DNA of 23,135 bases, taken from a virus. A model generated the notes under the pieces. It ran no database searches, was not told the DNA's origin, and worked only from the letters and a program-made list of their open reading frames with translations. The translations under genes were made by a program, and so were the position numbers. The stretch is taken from IMG/VR virus record IMGVR_UViG_3300029448_000066, positions 24,065 to 47,199 of that record. The stretch is one strand, 5' to 3'. The number at the start of each line of letters is the position of its first letter. Position 1 is the first letter of the stretch. Shown piece by piece: positions 7,031-14,962 of this stretch.

Positions 7031-9343
7031 TTATTCTTGTGTCAAGGATTCTTTTTCTGTATTAGCTAAACGATTAGCCATCTTGTCAATTGCACCTTTT
7101 GCTTGCATATCTTGAGCTTGCACATTACTTTTCATTTGGTTTGTCAATTGATCAACTTGACCTTGGCCTTCTACTAATTTAGAGTTCAAGTCTCCTTTAA
7201 CTTCTTCTTTTTTCTTATTAATCTCAACTGATGCTTGCATTACTTTATTTTTAATACCTGCTTGTACCAATTGTCTTTCAAGTGTTTCAATAGTACCAGC
7301 TTGATCTTTAAGCTGTTGTTGAGCTCCTTGTATTTGACCTTGCAATTGAGAATAAACACTTTTTCTTTTAGCAATTTGTTCTTTATTCCTAATATCAGTT
7401 TCGGCTAATAATGCAATGTCATCAATAACACCAAGTTGCATTAATTGTTTTAATTCATCTAAATAAGCCCATCTGTTAATAGGTAGTGTAGAACCTGCAA
7501 TTATTCTAATATCAAATTTAGCAGCTGCATAGTCATGAAACTTTCCAATTACTTGACCAAAGTCATTATACATTGGCACATTAATTTCTACTTCTCTATC
7601 TTCTTGTAATGCACTAGGTTGTACAATTCTAAATACTTTATGAGCAGTATATACAGATTGAGAAAATTGCATTACAACTTCTCCTAATTGCATCAATGCT
7701 GTTTCTATAGAATTTTTCATCCATTGTTTAATTCTTCTAGTACCATATTCATCCATAGCAAGCATACCTCTATAAGTATCATGCTGTGCAGATACATCAC
7801 CTTGCATAGCTCCGTAAATACCTGCTAAATATTCCATATCTCTTTTACCTTCTTGGACAATGCCAAAGAATGCATTAGATAATGGCATAGGTTGAACAGG
7901 TGTTGGAGGAGTAGCTCCTGGTCTTATAGGAAGCAATGCCCCTGGTGAACTAGAATACTGTTCCCAATGATCTGTATCAATAGAGCCCTCTTCATGCATC
8001 CATCTTAAAGAAGAACCTAATGAAGCATTATGAACCATAATTTGATGAGCTTTATTTAATTCCATTTGCTTACCTATCAATGGTGACACAGCAGATATAG
8101 GATAAGGAGTACCTGTCCATTTGTAATGAAATGGTACAATAGGATATTCTTTTATCTTATCAGGCAATACATTTTCAAATAATGTCTTATCGCCAACCAC
8201 TGTAGTTACTCGTATTCTATTTCCATAAAACTTAACATTATCTAGTAATGAATTTTTAAATACTTCATTTTTCATCATTACTTTAAATTCTTTTTCTGTA
8301 ACAACTACATTTTCAATCTTAGACATTTGCGCTTGAAGCTCACTAATGTATTGTTGTTCAGCAGCTTTTAATTGATTAGCCATCATTTCTTGAGCTTTTT
8401 TAATTTCTAACTCATATCGTTGAGGCAACATTTCACCTGACTCTACAGCTTTTTGCATTTCTTGATTTTGCTCTGCAAACTGAACTTGCATCTCAGCAGC
8501 CATTTCTTCCATCCTAACAGCTACTTGTTGTTTAATTTGTTCTAATTGCTTTTTGTCAGGAGGTATACGATAAAATACATTGATATATGGAATCTTTACT
8601 TTTTCATAAAACTCATAAAATTCTATTAATGTATCATGTTCGCCTGTTTCTGAATCAATAGATTCTGACTCTCCAATATCTTTATAATGAAAATCTTTTT
8701 GTAATGCATCTGTAGATTTTTCTGAATAGTATTCATAGCTACTTCTTTCCCCAACGGCATTTTTAATCTTCTTTGCATGTGAAGGATATTGTTTCATTAA
8801 ATGTTGTTTTGGCAACAGCTTTCTAATTAATATAAAAGATGCATCTCTAAACATTATATCTCTTGCTTTAGGGTCTACATAAACATCAAAAGGATCAGGT
8901 TGTTCAATTTTTACTTCTCCCATACCATTGTCAGCATCTTGATCTACAGTTACCAATAGATATCCTATTGATTTAGTTATAGCATCATTAACTGCATTAG
9001 CATATTTACATGCTCCATCTGATTGTGCCCATACATAGTCTGCTAAATCAGAATGCAATGCAGCTACATCAATATCAGATCCTTCAGCTCCCACAGCTTG
9101 CCATCTAGGTCCTTGTGCTGTTGCATAAAAATTTAACATCTCCACTACTGGTACAATACGATTAATTGTAAAAGTAGGCATGCCTTGCTCTTCTAAAGTC
9201 CGTCTTTCTTCAGCAGATATTTGATTGTCATTAGAAAAATCATAACCTTTCTGGTTAATATATTCCCATTGAGCTCTACTGTTGGTTCTTGATTTATTAA
9301 ATATTTGTTTTATTCTCTCAGCTTTTTTATCAGTCTTGGCCAT
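7031..9343 (-). CDS. Portal protein, P22-like, 770 residues
   Basis: Portal proteins form the dodecameric ring at one capsid vertex through which DNA is packaged. The length and several segments match the long P22-type family. The N-terminal region has TINRIVPVVEMLNFYATAQG, then a YVDPKARDIMFRDASFILIR segment. The middle has PLIGKQMELNKAHQIMVHNA and PGALLPIRPGA, and the stem/crown part has EYLAGIYGAMQGDVSAQHDT. About residues 280-350 and the last 110 residues are Gln/Glu/Lys-rich and probably coiled coils, the latter resembling the helical barrel of P22. The start at 9343 has GAGGA in front and overlaps a 36-residue gene by 14 bases. Confidence 0.85.
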   Translation of the reverse strand: MAKTDKKAERIKQIFNKSRTNSRAQWEYINQKGYDFSNDNQISAEERRTLEEQGMPTFTINRIVPVVEMLNFYATAQGPRWQAVGAEGSDIDVAALHSDLADYVWAQSDGACKYANAVNDAITKSIGYLLVTVDQDADNGMGEVKIEQPDPFDVYVDPKARDIMFRDASFILIRKLLPKQHLMKQYPSHAKKIKNAVGERSSYEYYSEKSTDALQKDFHYKDIGESESIDSETGEHDTLIEFYEFYEKVKIPYINVFYRIPPDKKQLEQIKQQVAVRMEEMAAEMQVQFAEQNQEMQKAVESGEMLPQRYELEIKKAQEMMANQLKAAEQQYISELQAQMSKIENVVVTEKEFKVMMKNEVFKNSLLDNVKFYGNRIRVTTVVGDKTLFENVLPDKIKEYPIVPFHYKWTGTPYPISAVSPLIGKQMELNKAHQIMVHNASLGSSLRWMHEEGSIDTDHWEQYSSSPGALLPIRPGATPPTPVQPMPLSNAFFGIVQEGKRDMEYLAGIYGAMQGDVSAQHDTYRGMLAMDEYGTRRIKQWMKNSIETALMQLGEVVMQFSQSVYTAHKVFRIVQPSALQEDREVEINVPMYNDFGQVIGKFHDYAAAKFDIRIIAGSTLPINRWAYLDELKQLMQLGVIDDIALLAETDIRNKEQIAKRKSVYSQLQGQIQGAQQQLKDQAGTIETLERQLVQAGIKNKVMQASVEINKKKEEVKGDLNSKLVEGQGQVDQLTNQMKSNVQAQDMQAKGAIDKMANRLANTEKESLTQE

Positions 9344-9440
9344 TATCCTCTTCCTCTTCGTTATTAGGGTTAGTAGGGTCGTCCTCTCTTTGAGATGGAA
9401 TCCTAACTGTTAAATCTTCTAATGTAAATATATCAGGCAT
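9330..9440 (-). CDS. Small acidic peptide, 36 residues
   Basis: The ATG at 9440 overlaps the stop of the previous gene as TAATG, and the TGA at 9330 lies inside the portal gene. The product starts with PDIFTLEDLTVRIPSQ and ends in a run of Asp, Glu and Asn. Its 3' end supplies the ribosome binding site of the portal gene, so one function may be to couple portal translation to the upstream genes. No family is recognisable. Exact stop-start overlaps on both sides support it as translated. Confidence 0.5.
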   Translation of the reverse strand: MPDIFTLEDLTVRIPSQREDDPTNPNNEEEEDNGQD

Positions 9441-9646
9441 TATGTTGCCTCATAAAATTTTTTCATAAATATAAATACACATATAATAATAGCAATACTC
9501 ATTACGTCTAATGTATGGTTTCCACTATCACTTTCTATTGTTCCAATAGGCGTTTTTATACTCATCTTTTTTGAATCAAGATGTTTGTCCATTAAATGTT
9601 TAGGTTTTTCTAATGTCTTGTTCATTAATCGTCTATAGTTAACCAT
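9440..9646 (-). CDS. Small membrane-anchored protein, 68 residues
   Basis: The N-terminal 45 residues are basic and polar, and residues about 48-63 (DVMSIAIIICVFIFMKK) form one hydrophobic segment near the C-terminus, so the protein is probably tail-anchored in the host inner membrane. It starts at ATG 9646, inside the end of the upstream structural gene (22-base overlap), without a clear ribosome binding site. The ATG at residue 8 is an alternative start. It could be a lysis accessory protein (lysozyme is two genes upstream) or a small virion protein; the sequence does not decide. Confidence 0.5.
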   Translation of the reverse strand: MVNYRRLMNKTLEKPKHLMDKHLDSKKMSIKTPIGTIESDSGNHTLDVMSIAIIICVFIFMKKFYEAT

Positions 9647-9990
9647 TCTATTAAAGCGGTTCCTGAAGCTGTATCTCCAAATAAATCGCCATTAGCTCTA
9701 AATAATGCAAACTCTCCAGGCTTTAGCTGGATTACATGATTAGATGTTGCATGAGTTCCAATAGTTGCTGTTACTGTAGTAGATAAGTTTTTTAAAAAAA
9801 CCCAGCCTACAGTGTCTTCAGCTAATAATTCTGCGTGCTCTAATGCAGTACCGCTATCGCCTACAGATGTTATTCCATGATGAATTGAATCTCCACTCAT
9901 ATCTATACTTGCACTGTCTGACCTATCTGCTTTTATTCCTAATGCGCTTACTACAGAAAGTGCTACAGATGCTGTTATTTCTTTTGCCAT
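9625..9990 (-). CDS. Small structural-type protein, 121 residues
   Basis: The product starts AKEITASVALSVVSALGIKA and is rich in Ala, Ser, Thr and Gly, with beta-like stretches such as VIQLKPGEFALFRANG near residue 90. The sequence HVIQLKPGEFALFR resembles the closing strands of small phage beta-sandwich proteins that coat virions. It lies between the peptidoglycan-binding protein and the small membrane protein. The ATG at 9990 has a GGAGTAATTT leader. No named family is recognised. Confidence 0.5.
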   Translation of the reverse strand: MAKEITASVALSVVSALGIKADRSDSASIDMSGDSIHHGITSVGDSGTALEHAELLAEDTVGWVFLKNLSTTVTATIGTHATSNHVIQLKPGEFALFRANGDLFGDTASGTALIEWLTIDD

Positions 9991-10002
9991 AAATTACTCC
10001 TT

Positions 10003-10281
10003 CTATCCAAATATACTTGCAACATTATTTTTAATTAATTCCCAAGAAAAATCAGGATCTTTTTGTATATCTTTAACCCATTCCCATCTGGCTTGATCAA
10101 CAATCGCAGTATACTTGCCATTAATTTCTCCTTTATAATACCCGCTTGCCCGTAGAATCTGTTGCACCTCTTTTACTGAATTTTTATTATCAACATCAAC
10201 TGCATTAGGCCCAGCAGACATTAATCCCCAATACTGTATTAATTCAGGCATTACATTTTCATCTGCTACATCTTTATTCAT
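10003..10281 (-). CDS. Peptidoglycan-binding domain protein, 92 residues
   Basis: Residues about 35-62 (VKEVQQILRASGYYKGEING and the following K-Y-T) match the core of the PG_binding_1 repeat: a helix with V-x-x-V-Q-x-x-L, then a G-Y-x-x-G-x-x-x-G turn. The domain binds cell-wall peptidoglycan and is often fused to phage lysozymes. Here it is a separate gene directly after the lysozyme gene, starting at ATG 10281 with an AAGGAG site and overlapping the lysozyme stop by 8 bases. It probably targets or cooperates with the lysozyme. It has no catalytic residues of its own. Confidence 0.65.
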   Translation of the reverse strand: MNKDVADENVMPELIQYWGLMSAGPNAVDVDNKNSVKEVQQILRASGYYKGEINGKYTAIVDQARWEWVKDIQKDPDFSWELIKNNVASIFG

Positions 10282-10684
10282 CTAAGCTCCTTACAATTTC
10301 GCTTAAATCCTTTGCGCGATTCGGTGTTTGACGATGCCATTTTGAGTCTAACATCTCTTCGGCTGCACGAGTCCAGTTATGATGTTCCATAAATTTTAAA
10401 GCTTTTTTAAATTTAGATACACCAGATACGCCCATTTGATAAGCCATTTCAATCAATACTTCTCTTACTTCCTCTGGAGCCATTTCAAGCCAAGGAAAAT
10501 TTTTATCTATTCTTACACCAAGATGATCAAGCTTGTCCATTAATATTTGCTCTGCTATATCTTCTTCTAAAACTAAATCTTTAATTGCAAACCCATAGCC
10601 AATAGTATCAAATCCTTCAGTGCATTTATAGACCTTAGATCTAAATCCTTCATGATGTTTTACTCTATCTATTAATTTTTCCAT
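10274..10684 (-). CDS. Endolysin, T4-type lysozyme (GH24 muramidase), 136 residues
   Basis: The enzyme cleaves beta-1,4 links between N-acetylmuramic acid and N-acetylglucosamine in peptidoglycan to free phage progeny. The catalytic signature E-8x-(D/C)-5x-T is present: E12 in HHEGFR, C21 in YKCTEG and T27 in FDTIGYGF. The position of the T4 Asp is a Cys, a known variant in this family. The length is close to other single-domain GH24 lysozymes. No signal-anchor segment is visible at the N-terminus, so export would need a holin. It overlaps the peptidoglycan-binding gene and follows the 281-residue gene of unknown role. Confidence 0.85.
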   Translation of the reverse strand: MEKLIDRVKHHEGFRSKVYKCTEGFDTIGYGFAIKDLVLEEDIAEQILMDKLDHLGVRIDKNFPWLEMAPEEVREVLIEMAYQMGVSGVSKFKKALKFMEHHNWTRAAEEMLDSKWHRQTPNRAKDLSEIVRSLDE

Positions 10685-10715
10685 ACTATTTTCCTTTAAT
10701 TATTTGCTTTTCCAA

Positions 10716-11561
10716 TTACCGTTCTTTTGGATCTTTCCTTACATGTTTCTCCCAATTTTCAAGATCTCGAGAGAATCTTTCACGTGTAAGAGGTACTTTT
10801 TCTCCAAACAAAGTAGTCTCGTCGAATAAACTAGGGAACGTTTCATATGATTTTTCGATCAACTTTTTTGTACCTTTTATTTCTAGATCTCTGAAATCAT
10901 CTTTTAAATCATTAACAGTGTAGCCTAATACATTTTTAAATCCTTCTCTTGTGCCTATAACAGGAACATTGTCAGCTATCCAACCTTCAGGATCTGTTGG
11001 GTCTTGAAGAAGTTTCATATAAGAATCCTCTGGTGCTGCTTGTTGCGTTTTTTCTAAAGCGTGATCGGCCATCGCTATAAACTGATCTTTATTTTCATAC
11101 AATTCATCCGATTGAATTAAATCATAAAAATCGCTACCAGTATACCCAATGCCTTTTCCAGTTTCATACATTGCAAGAAGATTATTATATAAGTCAGCAG
11201 ATGTTTCTGGCATACTATTTTCTTGAAAGAAAAATGATATCTCGTGACCAGTTGATGCAAAAGCTGCAGCTGGAATACCATAATTTTCAGATATCAACTT
11301 AGTGCCATAATAATGTCTAATAGCATCAATTTCACTTTCGTTATACAAAGCTCCATCATTAACAACATTGCCATACTCATCGTATACAGCTGACTCTTGA
11401 AAGGTGTCATAAGTTTCCCAAAGTTTATTTTGAAAATCTCTAGACTCTCTATCAAGCAAAGTTCCTTTATCTTCACCTAACATTTTATTTAAAACTTTTA
11501 CGCCAGCTCTTTCTAAACCGCTAACACTAGTCATTTCATTATATACATTTTTTAGATTCAT
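10716..11561 (-). CDS. Unknown protein with a His-Glu domain resembling DUF6973, 281 residues
   Basis: The start ATG at 11561 overlaps the large terminase stop as ATGA. Residues about 74-107 contain NESEIDAIRHYYGTKLISEN, then YGIPAAAFASTGHEISFF. This spacing of D-A-x-RH, an aromatic pair, Y-G and a later G-H-E resembles domains such as DUF6973 found in phage and toxin-like proteins, but the comparison is from memory. The C-terminus has GTREGFKNVLGYTVNDLKDD and a charged tail. There is no signal peptide or membrane segment. It sits between large terminase and lysozyme, so it may be a virion-packaged or lysis-linked protein. Confidence 0.45.
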   Translation of the reverse strand: MNLKNVYNEMTSVSGLERAGVKVLNKMLGEDKGTLLDRESRDFQNKLWETYDTFQESAVYDEYGNVVNDGALYNESEIDAIRHYYGTKLISENYGIPAAAFASTGHEISFFFQENSMPETSADLYNNLLAMYETGKGIGYTGSDFYDLIQSDELYENKDQFIAMADHALEKTQQAAPEDSYMKLLQDPTDPEGWIADNVPVIGTREGFKNVLGYTVNDLKDDFRDLEIKGTKKLIEKSYETFPSLFDETTLFGEKVPLTRERFSRDLENWEKHVRKDPKER

Positions 11562-13114
11562 GCTACTACCCAGTTCTTAACTTTTGGTTTCTTTTTATAC
11601 CAATCACCTTCTTTATTTTTTTTATATGTTTTTGGAGGATGTGCGTATTTACATGCATATGCTAATGCATCAATAGTATCATCGTGACCCATACGTGGAC
11701 CAAATGTAAATATCTCATGCTGTAAATCGTACATATCCTTTTTCAAGTGTATACCTCCTATTGCGAATCTTTGCGCCAAAATTTCTTGAATCCTATCCCT
11801 TTTAGACATTCTGTTACCAGGTTTTTCGGCAGAATATTTAATAGTAAAGTCATTCCTTCTCCGCATTTCTGCATTAATTGACTGAAACACTGGCTTAGAC
11901 ATTGTTGTGTCTTCGATGCAAAAGAGGTTAGGCCTGTAAATCTTGTTGTAACTAAAGATATAATCCACAATCCCTTTTTTGCTATCACCTGGAATGCCAA
12001 GTACAGGTAATGACCGCTTACGTAAATACTCCAAAATATAGACGTTATTATTACTATCAATCCCAAGAAAAAGTAAAACACTGAAATCACTATCCCTCCT
12101 AGTAGAATCAGTAGCGGGATCAACTCCAGCAAATACGCTAATAGGAATTTGATCGCCTTCTTTAGTATTGATAAATGACATTTCAGAGTCTTCATCATAA
12201 ACATAGTCCCCTTCCCAATATTTTATATGATTCCTTGTAAATATTGAATCTTCTTCATTTTGAACTTCCATCATGTACTCTTGATAAAACTTCTGTGGCT
12301 GACCTGAGTCAGCATAAAACTTTTTCTTTCTTGCCATCTCTTTTGCACCAAACCAACTAGGCCAAAGAGGAGTACCGTCTGGCTGTACAGCTTTATAAGT
12401 TATGACATTCCAACTATATTTTTCACCCATTTTTTTATTTTTTTCAAACCCATTAAGAATGTTGGTAATAAAAGCATCAAAATGAACGGGAGTACCATTA
12501 ATGCGGAGACGACCGCTATGAGGTTCGAGAGCAGGGAAAACAACAGCCGTAACAAGGTTAGCGATTTTACTCCTAGACTCAGAGGTAACGGTATTATTTT
12601 CGTCCTCAAAGTCGTCAAGCACGATAAGATCGTAACGTTTGTGGAGCTTAGCTCCTCCTCTAATGCCTGATAGATTACTTTTACTAATAAGTTTGCTTCC
12701 GTTCTTAAGTTCGATATCATCCTCTGTCCATTTCCTTCCTTTTAAGTCACCAAAGTAATATGTAAATCTATCGTTATATTCTAAGTGATATTTAATATAA
12801 TCTAAATTTGGTACTGATATTTTAGAACTAGCAGCAACCCATCCATAAAACAACGGCTCTTCTGCAAATACAAAATCATGCAATATAGAACATTTAGTTA
12901 AAACTGTTTTACCGTGACCTCTAGGTAATATAACAGCTAGCTGTCTTTTAGATAAGTCATTTAAAGCATCTGCTACTTCATAATGAAAAAATGGAGTCTC
13001 ACTTCTCATGTAATCATCAGGAAGAAATAATTTACCAAATGCTATTAAATCATTTTTACACATTCTAAGCTGTTCTTCCATCTCAGAAACATTATGCAAA
13101 TTAATATTAGCCAT
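11558..13114 (-). CDS. terL: Terminase large subunit, 518 residues
   Basis: The enzyme pumps DNA into the procapsid with its N-terminal ATPase and cuts the concatemer with its C-terminal RNase H-like nuclease. Walker A is PRGHGKT at residues 64-70. Walker B is LIVLDDFED at 163-171. A coupling-type motif is INGTP at 205-209. The nuclease acidic residues are D332 in AGVDPATD, E401 in CIED and D478/D479 in GHDDTIDALAYA. The length is normal for full two-domain terminases, so it looks intact. The start at 13114 overlaps the previous stop (TAATG). The part between 12481 and 12660 is unusually GC-rich. The next gene starts inside the stop codon. Confidence 0.95.
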   Translation of the reverse strand: MANINLHNVSEMEEQLRMCKNDLIAFGKLFLPDDYMRSETPFFHYEVADALNDLSKRQLAVILPRGHGKTVLTKCSILHDFVFAEEPLFYGWVAASSKISVPNLDYIKYHLEYNDRFTYYFGDLKGRKWTEDDIELKNGSKLISKSNLSGIRGGAKLHKRYDLIVLDDFEDENNTVTSESRSKIANLVTAVVFPALEPHSGRLRINGTPVHFDAFITNILNGFEKNKKMGEKYSWNVITYKAVQPDGTPLWPSWFGAKEMARKKKFYADSGQPQKFYQEYMMEVQNEEDSIFTRNHIKYWEGDYVYDEDSEMSFINTKEGDQIPISVFAGVDPATDSTRRDSDFSVLLFLGIDSNNNVYILEYLRKRSLPVLGIPGDSKKGIVDYIFSYNKIYRPNLFCIEDTTMSKPVFQSINAEMRRRNDFTIKYSAEKPGNRMSKRDRIQEILAQRFAIGGIHLKKDMYDLQHEIFTFGPRMGHDDTIDALAYACKYAHPPKTYKKNKEGDWYKKKPKVKNWVVA

Positions 13115-13971
13115 TAAAATTTATGTGTTTTAGTTAAAAATTCAAATGGCAATCCATCTGTAAATATTACATTGGGATGAGAATCCCAGAAAAACATTTC
13201 TGCTCTTTTATCATAACCGCCATTCCTACCAATATTATATCCAGATGCAAATCTGCCATTTTTATTTATATAACTTTTAGGAACTTCAAATTCTAAAACC
13301 ATTCTGTTAGTTTGTTTAGCACCAAATCCAGCTCCTTTAGCATATCTAGTAGCATAATCTAAATCTGTTGTTGTAAAAAGTATATTAGTGTCGTCAACAT
13401 CAAGAGGCAATGTTGCTGACATTGGCATACCTGCTTTAGGATTCCTAGGATCTTTAACCATTATACCATCAAAATCTTTACGTTTTTCTGTCGTATAAGT
13501 AGATTTATCTTTCCAGTTAAATTTTTTACCTGGAACAGTCTTAGGCATATTATGTACTCTTCTATATTTAAATTTATTGCTAAAATCACCTACGATCATA
13601 TTTCCCTTAACCATAGCTTTAGGGTCTGGTACACCCATAACACCTCTATACACCTTAACCATTTCTTCGCCAGACTTTTTAGCCGCGTTAAGAGCACGTC
13701 TACCAGAAATATATTGACCTATTATAGGCACCATAGATAAAGCTGATAATCCTGCTTCCCCTACTTTTCCTTCAGATAAATAAAGCAATGCATCAGCTGC
13801 ATCTGCAACATTGCCAATTCCAGGAGTCATCCCTGCTGCCATTAAAGAATTATGAAGAGTATCTTTAGTGATGCGAGAACCTTTTTCTTTAAATAAATTA
13901 CTTACTCCAGTTTTGTCAGCTGATGCATAATTCATTTTATTAAATACCGACTTATCGATCTTATCACTCAT
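13114..13971 (-). CDS. Putative pre-toxin/ADP-ribosyltransferase fusion, 285 residues
   Basis: Residues 47-92 (GMTPGIGNVADAADALLYLS, then VGEAGLSALSMVPIIGQYIS) match the Gly/Pro-rich pre-toxin segment that precedes toxin domains in polymorphic toxins. The C-terminal part shows a pattern like R-S-E ADP-ribosyltransferases: YRG at 108-110, FTTTDLDYATRYAKG at 199-213 and RAEMFFW at 256-262, with E258 as the candidate catalytic Glu. Such enzymes transfer ADP-ribose from NAD to target proteins; T4 packages some in its head to modify host RNA polymerase. Classic ExE spacing is not obvious, so the ART call is moderate. The gene lies between a zinc protein and large terminase, with a TAATG junction. 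Confidence 0.5.
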   Translation of the reverse strand: MSDKIDKSVFNKMNYASADKTGVSNLFKEKGSRITKDTLHNSLMAAGMTPGIGNVADAADALLYLSEGKVGEAGLSALSMVPIIGQYISGRRALNAAKKSGEEMVKVYRGVMGVPDPKAMVKGNMIVGDFSNKFKYRRVHNMPKTVPGKKFNWKDKSTYTTEKRKDFDGIMVKDPRNPKAGMPMSATLPLDVDDTNILFTTTDLDYATRYAKGAGFGAKQTNRMVLEFEVPKSYINKNGRFASGYNIGRNGGYDKRAEMFFWDSHPNVIFTDGLPFEFLTKTHKF

Positions 13972-14167
13972 CTGTACTCCATATACCTATAGGACATTTA
14001 GCTTTTTTAAATTTTACTTTCATTTTCATAAAACAACCGCACTTAGAACATCTATTTAAATCTCTTAAAAAAGTACAAGCTTTACAATGTTCAAATCTTT
14101 TTTTTTCAATTTCTTTAGAAACTCTTCCACTTGTTATTGAAGTTAGTCCCTTAAAATCTATACTCAT
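13964..14167 (-). CDS. Small Cys-rich zinc-binding protein, 67 residues
   Basis: Six cysteines lie at residues 28, 31, 40, 43, 45 and 58: C-x2-C, C-x2-C-x-C, then CPIGIW near the C-terminus. The last motif (CP-x-x-x-W after a Lys-rich stretch) is common in a family of small phage zinc proteins, for example those annotated as DUF6171-like. Zn binding is inferred from the Cys spacing. It overlaps the pre-toxin gene start by 8 bases, suggesting joint expression, and follows the Gly-rich gene. The biological role is unknown. Confidence 0.6.
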   Translation of the reverse strand: MSIDFKGLTSITSGRVSKEIEKKRFEHCKACTFLRDLNRCSKCGCFMKMKVKFKKAKCPIGIWSTDE

Positions 14168-14176
14168 TCTATCTCC

Positions 14177-14962
14177 TTAAAAACAGAATTGATATTCACC
14201 AGCAGCACATCTAGCTAAATTTTGTTCTTCTAGAGAAGAATCTTGATCACTTCCACCGCCCGTTCCAAGTTCACCTGGATAATTATAATCAGGCATTTGT
14301 TCTCCAGGATTTATACCAAGACCTAATGAGCTTCCTATGCCAACAGCGCCGTAACCAGGTTTTTGTTTATCTAAACCCATTCCTCCGCCACCACCCATTC
14401 CTCCGCCACCAGGTAAACCTAAATCGCCATCTCCATAAGAATCTTTACCTATGCCAATAAAATCGTAACCAGGTCTTTTGCCAATTCCTATTTGGTCTGG
14501 TAAAGTCCCTGGAAAATCTGGCAAACCTAAATCATCTGGCAAGCCTAAATCGTCTGGTAAACCTAAATCGTCATCTTCAACTGGATCTATGCCTCCACCC
14601 CCGCCCCCAGAAGGTTTAACTGGTAATATTGGTGGTTTTTTTGTACCAACAGACTTGCCTCCAGGGCCAGCTGATTCTTTTTGTCGTGCCACCCAATCTT
14701 TCATCGTACCTTTAAACCATATTGGTAATGGCATAAAAGGAACATGTCCTTGCGTTGCGCCTCCCATGTAAGCTCTACCACTTCCTGGTTTTCTACTGTA
14801 TCCATTTCTTCCACTAGTAGTATTAAGGCCATTATTTAGTCTTTGACCTAGCATGCCAAATAAATCTCTACCTCCTGTTGCTCTTTTGTAAGGAGTAGTA
14901 GGCTTAGCAGCGCTAGCGCCTTGAGCACTTCTTACTCCTCCGCTTTTATTACCCTTTACCAT
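14177..14962 (-). CDS. Gly/Pro-rich low-complexity protein, 261 residues
   Basis: The sequence is dominated by Gly, Pro, Leu and Asp, with no visible globular fold. Residues about 1-75 are basic with a few aromatic residues. About residues 130-150 hold three DLGLPDD-type repeats, and further Gly runs and GLGINPG-like motifs follow. The C-terminus has two Cys (CAAGEYQFCF). It starts at ATG 14962, 14 bases before the small terminase stop. A structural or disordered linker role is possible, but nothing shows it. The antisense frame is a shadow. Confidence 0.55.
   Translation of the reverse strand: MVKGNKSGGVRSAQGASAAKPTTPYKRATGGRDLFGMLGQRLNNGLNTTSGRNGYSRKPGSGRAYMGGATQGHVPFMPLPIWFKGTMKDWVARQKESAGPGGKSVGTKKPPILPVKPSGGGGGGIDPVEDDDLGLPDDLGLPDDLGLPDFPGTLPDQIGIGKRPGYDFIGIGKDSYGDGDLGLPGGGGMGGGGGMGLDKQKPGYGAVGIGSSLGLGINPGEQMPDYNYPGELGTGGGSDQDSSLEEQNLARCAAGEYQFCF
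14518..14571 (-). repeat. Three tandem 18-nt coding repeats
   Basis: Three units at 14518-14535, 14536-14553 and 14554-14571 differ at only one to three positions. They encode the repeated DLGLPD motif of the Gly/Pro-rich protein. Confidence 0.85.

Noticed and set aside
11758-12204. 148-residue leftward ORF inside the large terminase
   Set aside because: It is an alternative frame of the large terminase coding region, hydrophobic by frame shift, without its own ribosome binding site.
14478-14771. 97-residue rightward ORF with Lys/Ser/Gly/Pro repeats
   Set aside because: It is the antisense shadow of the Gly/Pro-rich gene and exists because of its tandem repeats.
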